Source of the DNA: Sympetrum striolatum
Lineage: Eukaryota; Arthropoda; Insecta; Odonata; Libellulidae
Assembly: GCA_947579665.1 (NCBI GenBank)
Contig: OX388350.1
Span: 86,447,152-86,511,151 of the forward strand
Direction: 5' to 3'
Length of the DNA stretch: 64,000 nucleotides
Each line of letters begins with the position of its first letter. The first letter of the stretch is position 1. Under the pieces are notes generated by a model. The model did no database searches, had not been told where the DNA came from, and saw only the letters and a program-made list of their open reading frames with translations. Below, in pieces: positions 35,235-47,030 of the stretch. The position numbers and the translations under genes were made by a program.

Positions 35235-35957
35235 CTTGACTCTATTTTCCTAAACGGTTGCTTTCGAGTATAATTCGCGGAAAAATGAATTTTTGAAACA
35301 ATTTGTTCTAGCATCTATTTCCCTAATCTTTTTGGCAGTATCAGAATGGCCCATATAACAGGGGGGTCGCATTATATCGGTTAAATCATCTGAGAACGTA
35401 ATTTCTCTGAACTTATTTAATAAATTTATCCTTTGAATTTTTCTTCTATCTTCTAATGATTCCCATCCCGCGTCCTGTAGCATCTGAGTGACACTCGCTG
35501 TTTTATCGTAGCAATACTTTACAAATCGCCTTTCGTTGTACTTTTTCTAAATCCCGAATATGACATTTCTCGGCGGGGTCCCATACCCTACATGCATACT
35601 CAAGGTGAGGCCTAACTAACGCTAAGTAACATCGCTCGCGAACTTTTTCTTCGCTCCTAACGACTATTCTTTTGACGAAGCCGAGTTTCTTAAGTGCTTT
35701 TCCACATATATTTCGGATGTGGGCACTCCATGATAGATTATTCGTGAGAGTTACTCCAAGATACTTTACCGATTCTACTGTCATTAGGTTTACCCCTCGG
35801 AGGCTGTAAGAATAATAATTTATTATAGATTTTCTTCCGAAGAAGTTAACTACCAAACACTTTTCTACATCAAGCTCTAATTGCCAATCATCGCAGCAGT
35901 TCATAATTCTATCTAAGTCGTTCGAAAGGGTTAATCTATCCTCTGAACTAACTATTT
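35228..35957 (-). mobile_element. CR1/L2-like retrotransposon fragment (copy 2)
   Basis: Closely matches 42513-43254. Two open blocks remain: 35503-35904 (CDDWQLELDVEKCLVVNFFG ... LVRPHLEYACRVWDPAEKCH) and 35250-35483 (MLQDAGWESLEDRRKIQRIN ... FKNSFFRELYSKATV). They are split by a 5-bp deletion (TATCG missing at about 35526). The 3' hairpin and tail present at 42453-42510 are absent, and the 5' side stops before the FADD catalytic motif. It is inserted in the pogo-like transposon. Confidence 0.85.
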
Positions 35958-36011
35958 CCCTAAAATCTGGTTATGTGCCACCAAACACATCAAAGGTACC
36001 ACACCAAGATC

Positions 36012-36877
36012 AAAAAATCTGATGTGGCCAGCACATGACTTTCTCCATATATAAGATGTAAATATTTATCTACGACAGTAATTTCGAACTCTATATTCCA
36101 TCTAAACTTGGAACATGAGTGATTAATTTATATATTATTATCTTTGACGTCACAAACATTAAAAATAATGTTTTTCGGTACATGATCAATGAATAACGAT
36201 GAAATTGGCCTTTCGCCCATAGAGCCCAGAGCGCCCACAACGTACATAATCAGCAACTTCCGGTTTATCAGTATTTCCTGAATAACTCCTAAACAATCAG
36301 TGATACAAAAATATGTTTCTTACAAAAGTTATAGTAAATTTCATTTTCTAAAACGTTTATAAATAATAGTATATACCTAAATATCATATTTATGGAGATA
36401 TTTTGAAAACCGGAAATGAGCTTTGATGAATGAAGCTCGACTTCTGGTATACCGATTTACTCCAAAAACTTATCAACTCTAACGATACTATCCAAAATAC
36501 TATATATGAAATTTGGTGTTGATACAACAAATAGTTTCATGTTAGAGCGCCCACAAAGTACATAACAGCTACTTCCGGTTTATCGGTTTTTCACGAATAA
36601 CTCCTAATCAACCGGTGATACAAAAATATGATAAATACAAAAGTTATAGTAAATTATATTTTCTAAAACTTTTATAAGTAATACAATATACGTATATATC
36701 ATATTTATGGAAATATTTAAAAAACCGGAAATGAGCTTTGATGAATGAAGCTCGACTTCCGGTATACCGATTTACTCCAAAACCTAATCAACTCTGACAG
36801 CACACACCACAGTACTATATATGAAGTTTGGTATTGATGCCATCAATAGTTTTCACGTTAGAGCGCCCACAAGTACA

Positions 36878-36921
<44 letters not shown>

Positions 36922-37043
36922 TCATTCCGAAAATGGTCAAAACGTGTTCTAGGGACCCCAAAACGTGTATTTCCGTTGAAATCTCGAAGTCGAATTTTTT
37001 CATGAAAACAATACTTTCTCTATACTTCGTATATGGAGAAAGT
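36012..37043 (-). repeat. Element H, full-length copy 2
   Basis: Reverse-orientation copy of 62650-63680 and the same length (about 1.03 kb). Read on the minus strand it starts with the hairpin ACTTTCTC...TATACGAAGTATAGAGAAAG, then TTGGGGTCCCTAGAACACG, an AC/GT microsatellite (36879-36918 on the plus strand), two ~310-bp tandem units opening GTGGGCGCTCTAAC, a third partial unit GTGGGCGCTCTGGGCTCTA, then TATATGGAGAAAGTCATGTG, ending CCACATCAGATTTTTT. No protein is encoded; frames over it are artefacts. The class is unknown to me. Confidence 0.85.
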
Positions 37044-37159
37044 AAAAACCAGACACCAAATCCACAATTGCATGCGTCATGAGACAAGCCAACCACCGTT
37101 AGCACGCAGACATTTAGGAGAGAGATAAGTGAAATTTGCATTCTTTTAATAGGGGGGAA

Positions 37160-37240
37160 TTTTATATCTTCATATGCTTGTTTATACTTTGATAAGTCGG
37201 CCTGACCTCTCGTAGTCTTCCTTTGGCGTACCCTTGGCAA
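37160..37240 (-). pseudogene. pogo/Tigger-like transposase, N-terminal remnant
   Basis: Starts MPRVRQRKTTRGQADLSKYK, matching the MPR.Y+RKT.RG opening of pipsqueak-type helix-turn-helix domains in pogo/Tigger/CENP-B-related transposases. The start is taken at 37240 because the family motif begins there. After about 27 codons the family resemblance fades, and from 37043 leftward the frame runs into element H. Its orientation and place between the terminal repeats fit the C-terminal remnant at 34849-35234. Confidence 0.65.
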
Positions 37241-37672
37241 CTAAGAAACATGAAAATTAAATAAATATACTGTTTCAACCGTACTCACAAAAATTGTTTC
37301 AGCTGTCCCCAACCCCCTACTAGGTATAAAACGGTTCATAGTAAGAATGATAACAAATTTGAATAAAACTAATCATACAGCCATATTCTACAAACTTCAA
37401 TTAAAACGATACAAAACACTCAATGTTCTAACTTTAATAAAACCATAATAATTGCAACATTTTTCGAACAAAAAATACCAACATTTCCGTCAAAACACAC
37501 AATGAGGCCTTCTATGCATAAACACAGCGCACGAAGAGCGACGGAACACTAAAATTAGTGTTTCGACTTTTCGCTCTCCCTTTGTACTCCTCGCCTCGTC
37601 ACGTACGGTGTCGAGATATACGCTTTCTTTCAAGCGTCCCCCGTTTCAACCGTACCCAATCTATCCTACTTA

Positions 37673-38440
37673 CTGTAAATCTACTATATGGTGTAAAAAA
37701 TAAAAGAAAAGGATCGAGGTTATTTTCAGGTACCTGCATTCTTATACATGAGGATGTTATTAATGTATTACATTTTAATGCAAAGTAATGATACACTTGG
37801 TGGAATGATCAACTGAAAATGCTTGAGTGTTTAGCTTGCATTATTCAAGTTTATGCAAGCAGTTTTTTTAACATAAAATTGTAGTATTAAGAGCATCCCT
37901 TGCTTACTGTGATTTCATGATTTTAATTTAAAGTTTATGTTTATTAAAGTAATGATAATTTATTGTTTTTGCTTCTAAAATTCCATACAAGAAGAGGACA
38001 TGACCGATTGCTGTTTTTAATTGTCTGTTATTATTAAAATTACCAATTTTTTCTTATCATTCTATCATCTATTCAAATTAAATAATCATATTCAGATATT
38101 CGTTCTGAATTCATAAACTATTTAAATTATTGCGTTTACATATTTCCCTATTTTGTGGGAATATGGAGTTTCTATGTGAATGTCGATTTGATTTTGACTT
38201 TACCACCACGTTTACATGGATGTAGCATCAAGAACAATAGTTGACTTATAATCGATTTAAATCAAACTAAACAGATTCCGTACAAAACACTTTCTTCTAA
38301 AATTCGATATTTATTTTTGGAGTTCCATATTAATATAGCAATAAAAATTACATTGAGTACCTGCTGTTAATCGTCAGATGAAAATTAAGTATTTCACATA
38401 CTGGACGCTATTGTCCTGCTTACATTGGATGCCTATACAT
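37673..38440. other. AT-rich interval, nothing assigned
   Basis: Simple A/T-rich DNA after the right end of the pogo-like transposon. No recognisable frame or terminal repeat. Confidence 0.45.
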
Positions 38441-38445
38441 TTGTT

Positions 38446-39430
38446 TTGACGATTCCGAAGTCATAGTTGAATCAATTTTGTTCTCGTTCCTCCTCCTTTT
38501 GCTTTTTTGCTGGATTTGTGTACCACAAATATCTGCAATTCCAACAGCTAATTTGCTTTCCTTTGGGTTTCCTTTCTCTGTAATATTATTCCCAAGCTAG
38601 AGAAAGTAGATTCCCAAATAATTCCGTAAGTGCCGTAATAGGGTTCCAACGACCATGAATATTTGGCTCGTTATTAAACAGTTCAAGGAGGTATTTTACT
38701 TTCCTTATCATCAAATGTATATTTTAAAGAGCTTTAAATTAATTTTCCTTTTTCTTCTTCACTGCCTTATGTTGGCGATAACATGCAATAAGAGCATAGT
38801 TTGGTTTGATGTATGCTCTTATATTACAGTTGTAATTTCGCAATGGAAAAATATGAATATGATTAAGGTTTGAATTATAAATATTTTTGGGATTTCACAT
38901 TTTAACGGCATGAGTATTTCGATCTCCATTCGCACAACTTCGAATCGCTTTCGTATAGGCACTTGATTTAGGTAATTAATATGAGGATTCAATGATTGGG
39001 TGCATGATAAATAAAGTAGATGCTGTACCATTCGTAAAAACAGGTCGTGTTTTTGATGTTGCTAGGCAAAAATACAACTTGTGGAATAAGTAAAATTTCC
39101 TGAGATTCTTTGATAAAGCTAAAAAGCTAAAAGAGAAGGAACGAAAAAAAACTGATTCAACTATGACCTCGGAATCGTTAACAAGCGTTATCCTCAATGA
39201 TATCCTAAAAAATTCTTACAGAATAATAAAAAAAACAGTGTTTTCCTTCTTGGAAATTCAATTCTGGATCGATTTGATCATTTTTAAGAAAACAAAATTG
39301 TAAAAAAACCCTAACTTTTTTGCTTATCCGCTATGATATCGTAAAAATTCTTACAGAATGTTAAATAACGCAACGTGTTCTTTTTAAGGAAATCAGTCCC
39401 GGAGCGATTTGAGCCTCTTGAGAGGGCAAA
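38446..39430. repeat. Inverted repeat and short tandem duplication
   Basis: 38446-38510 (GACGATTCCGAAGTCATAGT then TGAATCAATTTTGTTCTCGT) is matched in reverse at about 39118-39186, arms of roughly 65 bp with about 600 bp between. Next to the right arm, 39197-39290 and 39332-39420 are a direct duplication sharing ATGATATC.TAAAAATTCTT then ACAGAAT, a GTGTTTTC/GTGTTCTT segment and GGA.CGATTTGA. No coding content. Confidence 0.55.
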
Positions 39431-39529
39431 GATGAAGGAATGAGAAAAGTAGGCAATTGCAGGAAAATTAAGCCGTTTTTTACTCCTTTCGTCCTCGTCT
39501 ATTCCTATATCTGATGGCATCTATCTATT

Positions 39530-42450
39530 ACAATTAGTATCATATTTATAATTATATTTTGATTACATCATAACCCAACTTAAAAGTAACGAGAACGATG
39601 TGCTTGCTAAAGAATCACGGAACACCAATACTGGTTGGGATGGTGGCATCCTTCGAATATTCGGGGAGTTAACTAATTAACCAATGGAATGGGTTGACGA
39701 TTCATTGTCATGTAAAAGTCCATCGTAATTCATCCTACAAATGTCATCAACTTGGTTCTGGGAAATTGGTGTTAATTTATCGTGATAAAATAAAGTTCGC
39801 AAAATTCAACAAAAGCAAAATTGAAAATAAAAACTGATTAAATGAATCGTGTAAGTACTGCATAAATGGAAAGGAATCTATAAAATACTTTAAGAAACGG
39901 ATTCCGGATAAGTTATTCGAGATAATCGATTCCAGGATTAAAGGGAAGTCGTTGAGTTGAGAAATGAAGTTACTTGAAGTTTCTATGGAGGATAAAGGGA
40001 TGACAGAAGACAGTAGCGACACTTTCTCCTCTGGAGGCGGAATAAGGAATAAGCTGCTCCCTCAAGATGAATGAAGAGAGATTAAGAGAGGATGATTGAT
40101 TCATATTTTTTATTAGATGCGCATCTTTTCTGCTTTGAGAAGAACGATAGTTAATGAGGTTATGAAGTAACATCAAATTTTCCTCCCGCTTTGACCCAGT
40201 TCGCACATCCTGGACTTTTTATCCGCCTAATTAATCACGGTACGTCTGAGCTAATTTTCTGAGCTTTCCCTTCCACCTTCAATGTCTTTGATTTTGCAGT
40301 TGACCAGACTTTTTCCATCTTTGTTTGTTATACGGCTTGGATCTGTAAAAATTCATTCTGAGAAAGTCGTGAAAATTATAGTAGTCCGTTGAGAATTTCC
40401 ATTTCTCTTCGACAATTTTGAAGCGTACGCGAAATTAGTGGCGATAGCATCGAAAGGGAATATTCCCCGTAAAAATATTCTTTGCTTCAACGAGATGAAC
40501 AGAAGGAAATTGGAAACTCATTGAATCATTTTGGAAGCGAACATAACGAAAAAGCAAACACAATTGCGCAGGTTAAAAAAATAAACGGATCGAAGGACTA
40601 TGAAGTACCTCGAAAAATAAATGATTCTATGGAATCTGAACTTCCTGACTATTTAATCCTCTCTAAGTGCCTTCGCAAAAGACCACAAGTCTTCAAAAAA
40701 TGAATAGCTTATGTATGGCAAGTATCCTCAAGGACTGGAATCGTGGCGATTTGGCAACGAGCAAAGGCCGCAGGATCTCTGAATAGTTTTTCTTTTACAA
40801 TATGAATAGAACAAAGATATACTAGAGAGAAAAAGAGAGACAGACCCATAACGGGACTGTCCCGGGGTGAACGAGAGTCAGTGCAATGATTCGCAACTTA
40901 ACTTTGAAAAAATTGATCGACTATCTTCTCTGATTATAAGACCACGTTTAGCCACGTTAAGTTATATAGTTCAATTTGTATCTCAATTCGTTAGATATAA
41001 TAAATTTGGCAATATATGCTTATGTTTATGCTATGCTTCTTGGAAAAATAATAACTATAAACGTAGTATTTCAACATTTTACTCGTTTAAACTAAAAGTA
41101 AGTTGTAATTATCGACCTATGAAAGTAAGTTTATGGTGTTTGTTGATTTATATTTTAGATGAATACGGTTGCTGTTATTGATGACGATATGGTTATCTTA
41201 TTTTATAACAGAATTGCAATGATCCTATTGCAAATATGAAATTGTTTCATCTATCTATTATTTAATTATCGTAATCACCTAAGCTCATCTTTTCCATTTA
41301 TTTTCTGTAAAAAGCATCCAATATACTCCAAAAATTTCATCTCCTAAATTCCCTCTCCATTCGTCTCAGATTAGCACATTTCGTTTGGAATCGAAGTCGG
41401 TTCGGCGAAGCGGAATTCGCTGTATCTCTCTAACAGTAAGCGCTCATTCGCATTGAGCCCCAGATATGGGATGCTGAGAGGCGCAATCAGCTGCCGTAGA
41501 AACGGAGGGCATCAGCTCTCCCACATTTGGCAAGTGGATGTGTGCGGCGGATCACAGCAGTTCAGTGGATCCCACTGCAGTCGCACACGCCAAATGATTC
41601 CCTTTCATTGCTCATTTGATGGATTTCTCAGCCGCATTTCAAACGTGGATGAATATGAATAGGCTCGGCACTGAAGAAGCTAAGAACTGCTTTAGAGGTA
41701 TACATTTCTCATGGAGAATAATTTCTACTCAGTATATCTGAACGAAAGGAATACTTTTAATCACTCTTTCGGTATAGTATTACATATTCGGAATAACTGT
41801 AAAATGCTTATTTAATTTGCCTATGTATCGGTAATATTCATTTCGATAACATCACAGGTACTTGTGTTCTCTTGATACTAAAGGATGGTAATGATTTACT
41901 TCTCTCCTGAAAGAATACATTTAAAAGTTTTATCAATGTCTCAACGCTCTTCTCGTTATGATTTTTTTCCACGCATTCCATTCTACTTCATTGAGGAAGA
42001 AATTAAAAACCACCTAACTCTTCGTCTTAGCGATTGAGTTGCATTCCCTTTCAGAGGCTAATGTTGAAGGGGATAATGATCTTACAAGCCTTTTTTACGA
42101 TAAGAATGAATGTTCATATGTAATTAAATACAGGTGTTTATGAGTATTTTTCCTCGGAATTAGTTACTTCGTACAAAAATAGAAATTGAGGGTAACATTG
42201 AGAAGCATTAGATAAGTAAGCGGATAAAAATCAAGGATTAGGGAAAGAAGAAAATAAGCAAGAGATTGGGAAATGGGAGAAAGATGAAGAAAACGGTGGT
42301 AATTAAACGTCGCTCGTTAACAAGGGTAATGAGGGGGAAAAGGAGAGAGGGAGTAAAGGAAGAGAGGAAAGAGAACTCATTGCAGCAGAAGATGGACGCT
42401 CTGAAGAAAAGAGAGATAACGAAGCTGATCGATTTTAGAGGGGAAAGCAA
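39530..42450. other. Long interval without a recognised gene
   Basis: Small frames at 40482-40703, 40867-41181 and 41453-41662 (+) do not match families I know. 41390-41660 is more GC-rich, with TTGGCAAGTGGATGTGTGCG then near-inverted CGCACACGCCAAAT about 40 bp later, a possible small hairpin. Purine-rich DNA (GAGAGGGAG, GAAGAGAG) precedes the CR1 tail at 42270-42440. Nothing is assigned. Confidence 0.4.
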
Positions 42451-42452
42451 CT

Positions 42453-42510
42453 TGTCTATGTCTATGTCTATGTAAGAACCCTGCAAGCCGCCTTTCGGCG
42501 TGTGGCAGGG
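42453..42510 (-). repeat. CR1-like 3' hairpin and hexanucleotide tail
   Basis: Read on the minus strand after the reverse transcriptase: CCCTGCCACACGCCGAAAGG then CGGCTTGCAGGG folds as a hairpin with a GAAA-type loop (42479-42510), followed by GTTCTTA and CATAGACATAGACATAGACA (42453-42472). A terminal stem-loop plus a short tandem repeat instead of poly(A) is the 3' hallmark of CR1/L2-type elements and is what their reverse transcriptase is thought to recognise for target-primed integration. Confidence 0.8.
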
Positions 42511-42528
42511 GGTGCAAGCACCTTGACT

Positions 42529-43902
42529 CTATTTTCCTAAACGGTTGCTTTCGCGTATACTTCGCGGAAAAAATGAATTTTTGAAACGATTCGTTTTAGC
42601 ATCTATTTCCCTAATCTTTCGGGCAGTATCAGCACGGCCCATATAACAGGGGGGTCGCATTATATCGGTTACATCATCTGAAAACGTAATTTCTCTGAAC
42701 TTATTTAATAAATTTATCCTTTGAATTTTTCTTCTATCTTCTAATGATTCCCATCCCGCGTCCTGTAACATCTGAGTGACACTCGCTGTTTTATCGTAGC
42801 AATTCTTTACAAATCGTATCGCCTTTCGTTGTACTTTTTCTAAATCCCGAATATGACATTTCTCGGCGGGGTCCCATACACTACATGCATACTCAAGGTG
42901 AGGCCTAACTAACGCTAAGTAACATCGCTCGCGAACCTTTTCTTCGCTCCTACCGACTATTCTTTTAACGAAGCCGAGTTTCTTAAGTGCTTTTCCACAT
43001 ATATTTCGGATGTGGGCACTCCATGATAGATTATTCGTGAGAGTTACTCCAAGATACTTTACCGATTCTACTGTCATTAGGTTTACCCCTCGGAGACTAT
43101 AAGAATAATTATTTATTATAGATTTACTTTCGAAGAAGTTAACTACCGAACACTTTTCTACATTAAGCTCTAATTGCCAATCATCGCACCAATTCATAAT
43201 TCTATCTAAGTCGTTCGAAAGGGTTAATCTATCCTCTGAACTAACTATTTCCCTGTAAATGACTGTGTCGTCTGCGAATATCCTAACATTGCTTTCAATG
43301 TGATTGCTGAGGTCGTTGATGTATACTAAAAATAACAACGGTCCAATTACACTGCCCTGAGGGACGCCCGAGGTCACCTTAACCAAGTTGGAACTAATAC
43401 CATCGAGTACTACTCGTTGCTCTCTATCGGTGAGAAAGTCTTTTATCCAATTAATAACTTGTGCATTGATACCCGCAACTTCTAATTTGTACAGCAATTT
43501 ATGATGAGGTACCTTATCGAAAGCCTTCCGAAAATCTAAAAATATCGCATCGACTTGCTTATGTTTTTCAGCAGAGTTTAGAACATCGTGTACTAATAAA
43601 GCCAGCTGAGACTCGCAAGAACGAGTCTTACGAAAACCGTGTTGATTCCTAATTATGAAATTGGACGTTTCAAGAAAACCCATTAAAGAGCTAGCTATTA
43701 TATGTTCCATAATTTTACCGCTCAGTGATGTTAAAGATATAGGCCTGTAATTAGCTGGATCGTCCTTAGAGCCACTTTTAAATATTGGCGTGACATTCGC
43801 AATTTTCCACTTCAAACTTCCGGTTAAAGAGGAAGTGAAACGGAAAACCCAAGATTCCAAATTGTGACGCGATCCCTTCAATTGTTTGTCCTCACTTTTC
43901 AC
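42529..43902 (-). CDS. CR1/L2-like non-LTR retrotransposon reverse transcriptase (5'-truncated)
   Basis: 457 residues, the longest and cleanest frame in the window. Reverse transcriptase copies the element RNA at the target site. Motifs: ANYRPISLTSLSGKIMEHII (50-69), HGFRKTRSCESQLALL (88-103), AIFLDFRKAFDKVPHHKLL (119-137, catalytic D123), SGVPQGSVIGPLLFLVYIND (178-197), IFADDTVIYREI (208-219, catalytic D211/D212), KYLGVTLTNNLSWSAHI (282-298), then a C-terminal LVRPHLEYA.SVWDP and LEKVQRKAIRFVKN segment (331-366). The N-terminal endonuclease is missing, so the copy is 5' truncated and the Met at 43902 is only the first ATG left. The frame is intact and therefore recent. A terminal hairpin and tail follow at 42453-42510. 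Confidence 0.93.
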   Translation of the reverse strand: MKSEDKQLKGSRHNLESWVFRFTSSLTGSLKWKIANVTPIFKSGSKDDPANYRPISLTSLSGKIMEHIIASSLMGFLETSNFIIRNQHGFRKTRSCESQLALLVHDVLNSAEKHKQVDAIFLDFRKAFDKVPHHKLLYKLEVAGINAQVINWIKDFLTDREQRVVLDGISSNLVKVTSGVPQGSVIGPLLFLVYINDLSNHIESNVRIFADDTVIYREIVSSEDRLTLSNDLDRIMNWCDDWQLELNVEKCSVVNFFESKSIINNYSYSLRGVNLMTVESVKYLGVTLTNNLSWSAHIRNICGKALKKLGFVKRIVGRSEEKVRERCYLALVRPHLEYACSVWDPAEKCHIRDLEKVQRKAIRFVKNCYDKTASVTQMLQDAGWESLEDRRKIQRINLLNKFREITFSDDVTDIMRPPCYMGRADTARKIREIDAKTNRFKNSFFPRSIRESNRLGK

Positions 43903-43909
43903 GACTCCT

Positions 43910-45945
43910 ATAAATTACGATTATTCGTTGTCTCAAATGGCGTATTATATGTAGGATAAACCTTGCTAATAATAAATTATATAGTAATGCTAAAATTACA
44001 AGGTGTCTTAAAGATGTAAACCCATTATCAGGAAGTCAATAGAATAATTGTGTAGCTTACAAAGTTGCTCTTCTTTCAAGACGTCTGTTCCACAAAGTGA
44101 AGCTATTAACTATTAACTTACAAATCCTAAAGTTGTGTTTATTAATTACGCTTCTACCGATTAGTTGTAAACAAATTACGAGGATTTCAAAGATTGACAG
44201 GTATTCTGATTTTCGAAATAGACTGGAATACTCCTCAGCCAAAAAAGTCACAGGGGTATGGAGAGTGGTCCCAAAAAACAGGAGGATGTTAAAAAAAAAC
44301 AGATTATTCATATTTGGATATGGCGTAGAAAGGGAAAAATACGGGTTTTGTTAATAGATCGACAAAAATACCTGCAGTTGGTGAAAGAGAAAAGAATTTA
44401 ATAGACTATATTACATAAATGAAGGAAAAACTAATGGGTCAGATGAAGAGGGTCTGATATCGTTAAATTGATCAATTGAAAAAAAATGCGAATGGAAAAT
44501 TTAAAGGGACAAGATGATGTTAATGAGTAATATACTTAAAGTGATAAGGCTAATGATAAATTAAGAAAAGGGCTTTCACGAGGTAATTTTAGAGCTCATG
44601 AAGCAATATAAAAGTAGGTGAATGTAGTATAATATATACTGTACACCATCAAAACCTAAATGTATAGGTATTTAGTAAATCTTTTCAAGATTCTAATTGA
44701 AAAATATAAGATTTGAACAGCGCAAAAAAAGATTTAAAACTGACCTCTTTGACACTAGGTTAAACAGTTTCAAAGATAAACTCTTGGATGTATTTGGTGT
44801 CTGCTCAGCAGTTTTGGCCTCCGGAAATGGATTGGAGGAGAGGATGGAGTTATTAAAGTGTTTTATGTGAGTCTTGAACCTTCTGGACAGGTGCCATAGA
44901 TTAGCAGATGTTTGCAGTTCTCCTGCTTCTGGAAGCCCTTTGATTAGGGATTTCCTCAGGGAGAGGAATTCTACAGGGAAATAAAACTCTCTTAGCGTGT
45001 TTTAGTTGGTAGCTCTGAATATGTCAAGAGAAGGTCTTTAAGGATATCGTCTACTTATTTGACTAATAATGTAATGAGTAATGCATTGACAAGCTTGGTA
45101 GGTACATATTTTCAGTAAAGAGTAAATAAACATTTCGTTCGAGAGATATAACTTCCCAAGTACATTTGCAAAGTCCGCGATCTATCACCACAGCAAACAA
45201 CTTTCAATATTCCTTACGGTTGCTAGATAGTTTTGTGAACACTAACCGATTCATTTTAGAGATAGTGGATGAATTGAAGTATGCATCGAACACTTCTTAA
45301 AGATCAATATTCTTAGCAACCACAATGTTGTTATATAAAATTAAGTAAAACAAGGAAAATCACAGATTAATATACTTGTCCATAACAAAGGATTTGTAGA
45401 GTGAATTGTACAAAAAGTGAAAGTCTTTGTTTGCATGGTAACTAGATTTAAAAATAAAAAATATACTGTTCATAAATTGTAGACAAATTGCTAACATTTG
45501 TAAATTTCCAACTAAAACTGAATCGTTATGAAAAGAAGGACATTACATGTGACATTGAACAGTTTTGTCGGAACCTAAAAACAAATATGGACCGTTGCAC
45601 CGATTTGCTCAAATATTTTTAGCAAAATATTTAGCGAAAATGGAGATCTTGAATAAAAAAATGTCATTATTAAAAAAATCACTACATTTTACTAATCCAC
45701 ATAAGGTTAGCGACTAGTTTCGTTTAGTAATGATCAAATTCAGCTAAGGAAAAAGAAAAGGCCGCTGGGTGAGGTCCTGTTACGTTAGTCATTAACATAC
45801 TTAAACTTTTGTCCGTAAAATAGTGAAGCGTTTTCCCCTAATCTGTGCGTAGGTAAGATGTAAAATTGAGAACTTAAATTAATCGGATTATTAGTGCCAT
45901 GAAAAACGCTTTGTCGTCTTCAAGTTTTTGTTATTCCTGTCGTAG
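43910..45945. other. Interval without a recognised gene
   Basis: Overlapping opposite frames of about 84 codons at 44057-44354 are unrecognised. 44750-45010 is slightly GC-richer but has no frame I recognise. No terminal repeats seen. Confidence 0.4.
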
Positions 45946-45949
45946 GCTT

Positions 45950-47030
45950 GAAACATCGAATATGCACTTCCGCGATGCATTAAAATGTTCTCTGATAACC
46001 TTAAACATTGGTTACCTGGGTAACAGTTAGTTCGCTAATCGAATTGAGGTGACTCAACATCCGATATGTGATACGTGTGGTGGCTTCTGAAGTGCTTTGA
46101 GGAGGTCTCAAGCGAATGCTAATTAATCAGACGCGTCGATCGAGTTGAGGAATACTCCGCGGGGAGTAAAAGAGGGATCATCTTCGAATCTGGTAACTAG
46201 GACGATTGCATCTGTGGATCATCCGAATGTTTCCATTAATTATCGCCCAAAATTGAATCGTCCGGAAGATGGAATGAAAAATGGGAAGTGATTAAGGTTG
46301 GGGTTTTGACGCTCTAAGGGCTTTAGGGTTGTGATGGATGAGCAAGGGGTTGAGAGGGATCTGGTGATGAAGATCATTTAACATGGGGTTTCCTTGGAAT
46401 TTCAAGACATACATTTATCATGCTCCATTATATTTCTAAGTACTTCCTCTAAGTTATGTCATTACGGTCGTAGTCTTCATAAGCATCACATGAAATATTG
46501 AATCCGCATTTACACAATGCTCACAAATGATATGTGCCAGGCTTAAACATTGGATAGGTAGGTAACAATTGTTTGCTAATCGAATCAGATGCCTCTGGGG
46601 TGATTCGACGTCAGTTCATGACATGTGTGGTAACATCTGAAGCGATTTGAAGGCTCTCTCCCTTTCTCGAGGGAATGCTAATTAATTAGAAACGTCGATC
46701 GAGTTGAGGAATACTCATTGGGAATTAAAAGAGCGGGATAATATTCGAATCTGGCAATTGGGAAGATTGCAATTCTAGATCATCCCAATACTTACATCGA
46801 TTCACACAATAGTAAATCATCCTTAATTTGGGATGAAACATAGGAAGTGAATAATTTAAACTGCCTAAGATATTCAAAGATTCTATTGATGAGCAAGAGG
46901 TAACTCAACGATGAAAGGGAAGGTATTTCGAAAAAGGTCATTAAACATGGAATTACTGAGATTTGTAAGAATTTCTAGACGACTTCATACATGTATTTAT
47001 GCTCCATTTTGTTTCTAGCAATTTTCTTTC
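45950..47030. repeat. Two-copy tandem duplication, ~545-bp period
   Basis: Copy 1 is 45950-46435, copy 2 is 46490-47030. Shared landmarks in order: TTAAACATTGG, GGTAACA.TT.GTT.GCTAATC, GTGTGGT, GAATGCTAATTAAT, CGTCGATCGAGTTGAGGAAT (then ACTC), TTCGAATCTGG, ATGGGAAGTG-like, GATGAGCAAG, CATTTAACATGG-like and ATGCTCCATT. No frame is shared between copies, so non-coding. Moderate divergence implies an old duplication. Confidence 0.8.

Larger units (their letters stand above)
34061..37670 (-). mobile_element. pogo/Tigger-like DNA transposon carrying two later insertions
   Basis: Terminal inverted repeats of 28 bp: left GGTAGGGTACACTGGGTACG then GTCGAAAC; right, in reverse, AGTAGGATAGATTGGGTACG then GTTGAAAC. 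TA flanks both ends (34059-34060 and 37671-37672), the target expected for this superfamily. Subterminal GTTTCAACCGT.C motifs recur at both sides (about 34250 and 37270). The transposase reads on the minus strand, with the N-terminus near the right end and the C-terminus near the left. It is interrupted by a CR1-like fragment (35228-35957) and element H (36012-37043). Confidence 0.85.

Noticed and set aside
36815..37240. 141-codon minus-strand frame with a poly-Cys/Val stretch
   Set aside because: Only its first ~27 codons are real (pogo-like N-terminus). The rest is element H and its AC microsatellite; the frame at 62561-62830 is the same artefact.
46680..46700. GAAACGTC next to GATCGAG as a third hammerhead
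   Set aside because: No CTGANGA or stem II lies at the right distance upstream in either tandem copy.
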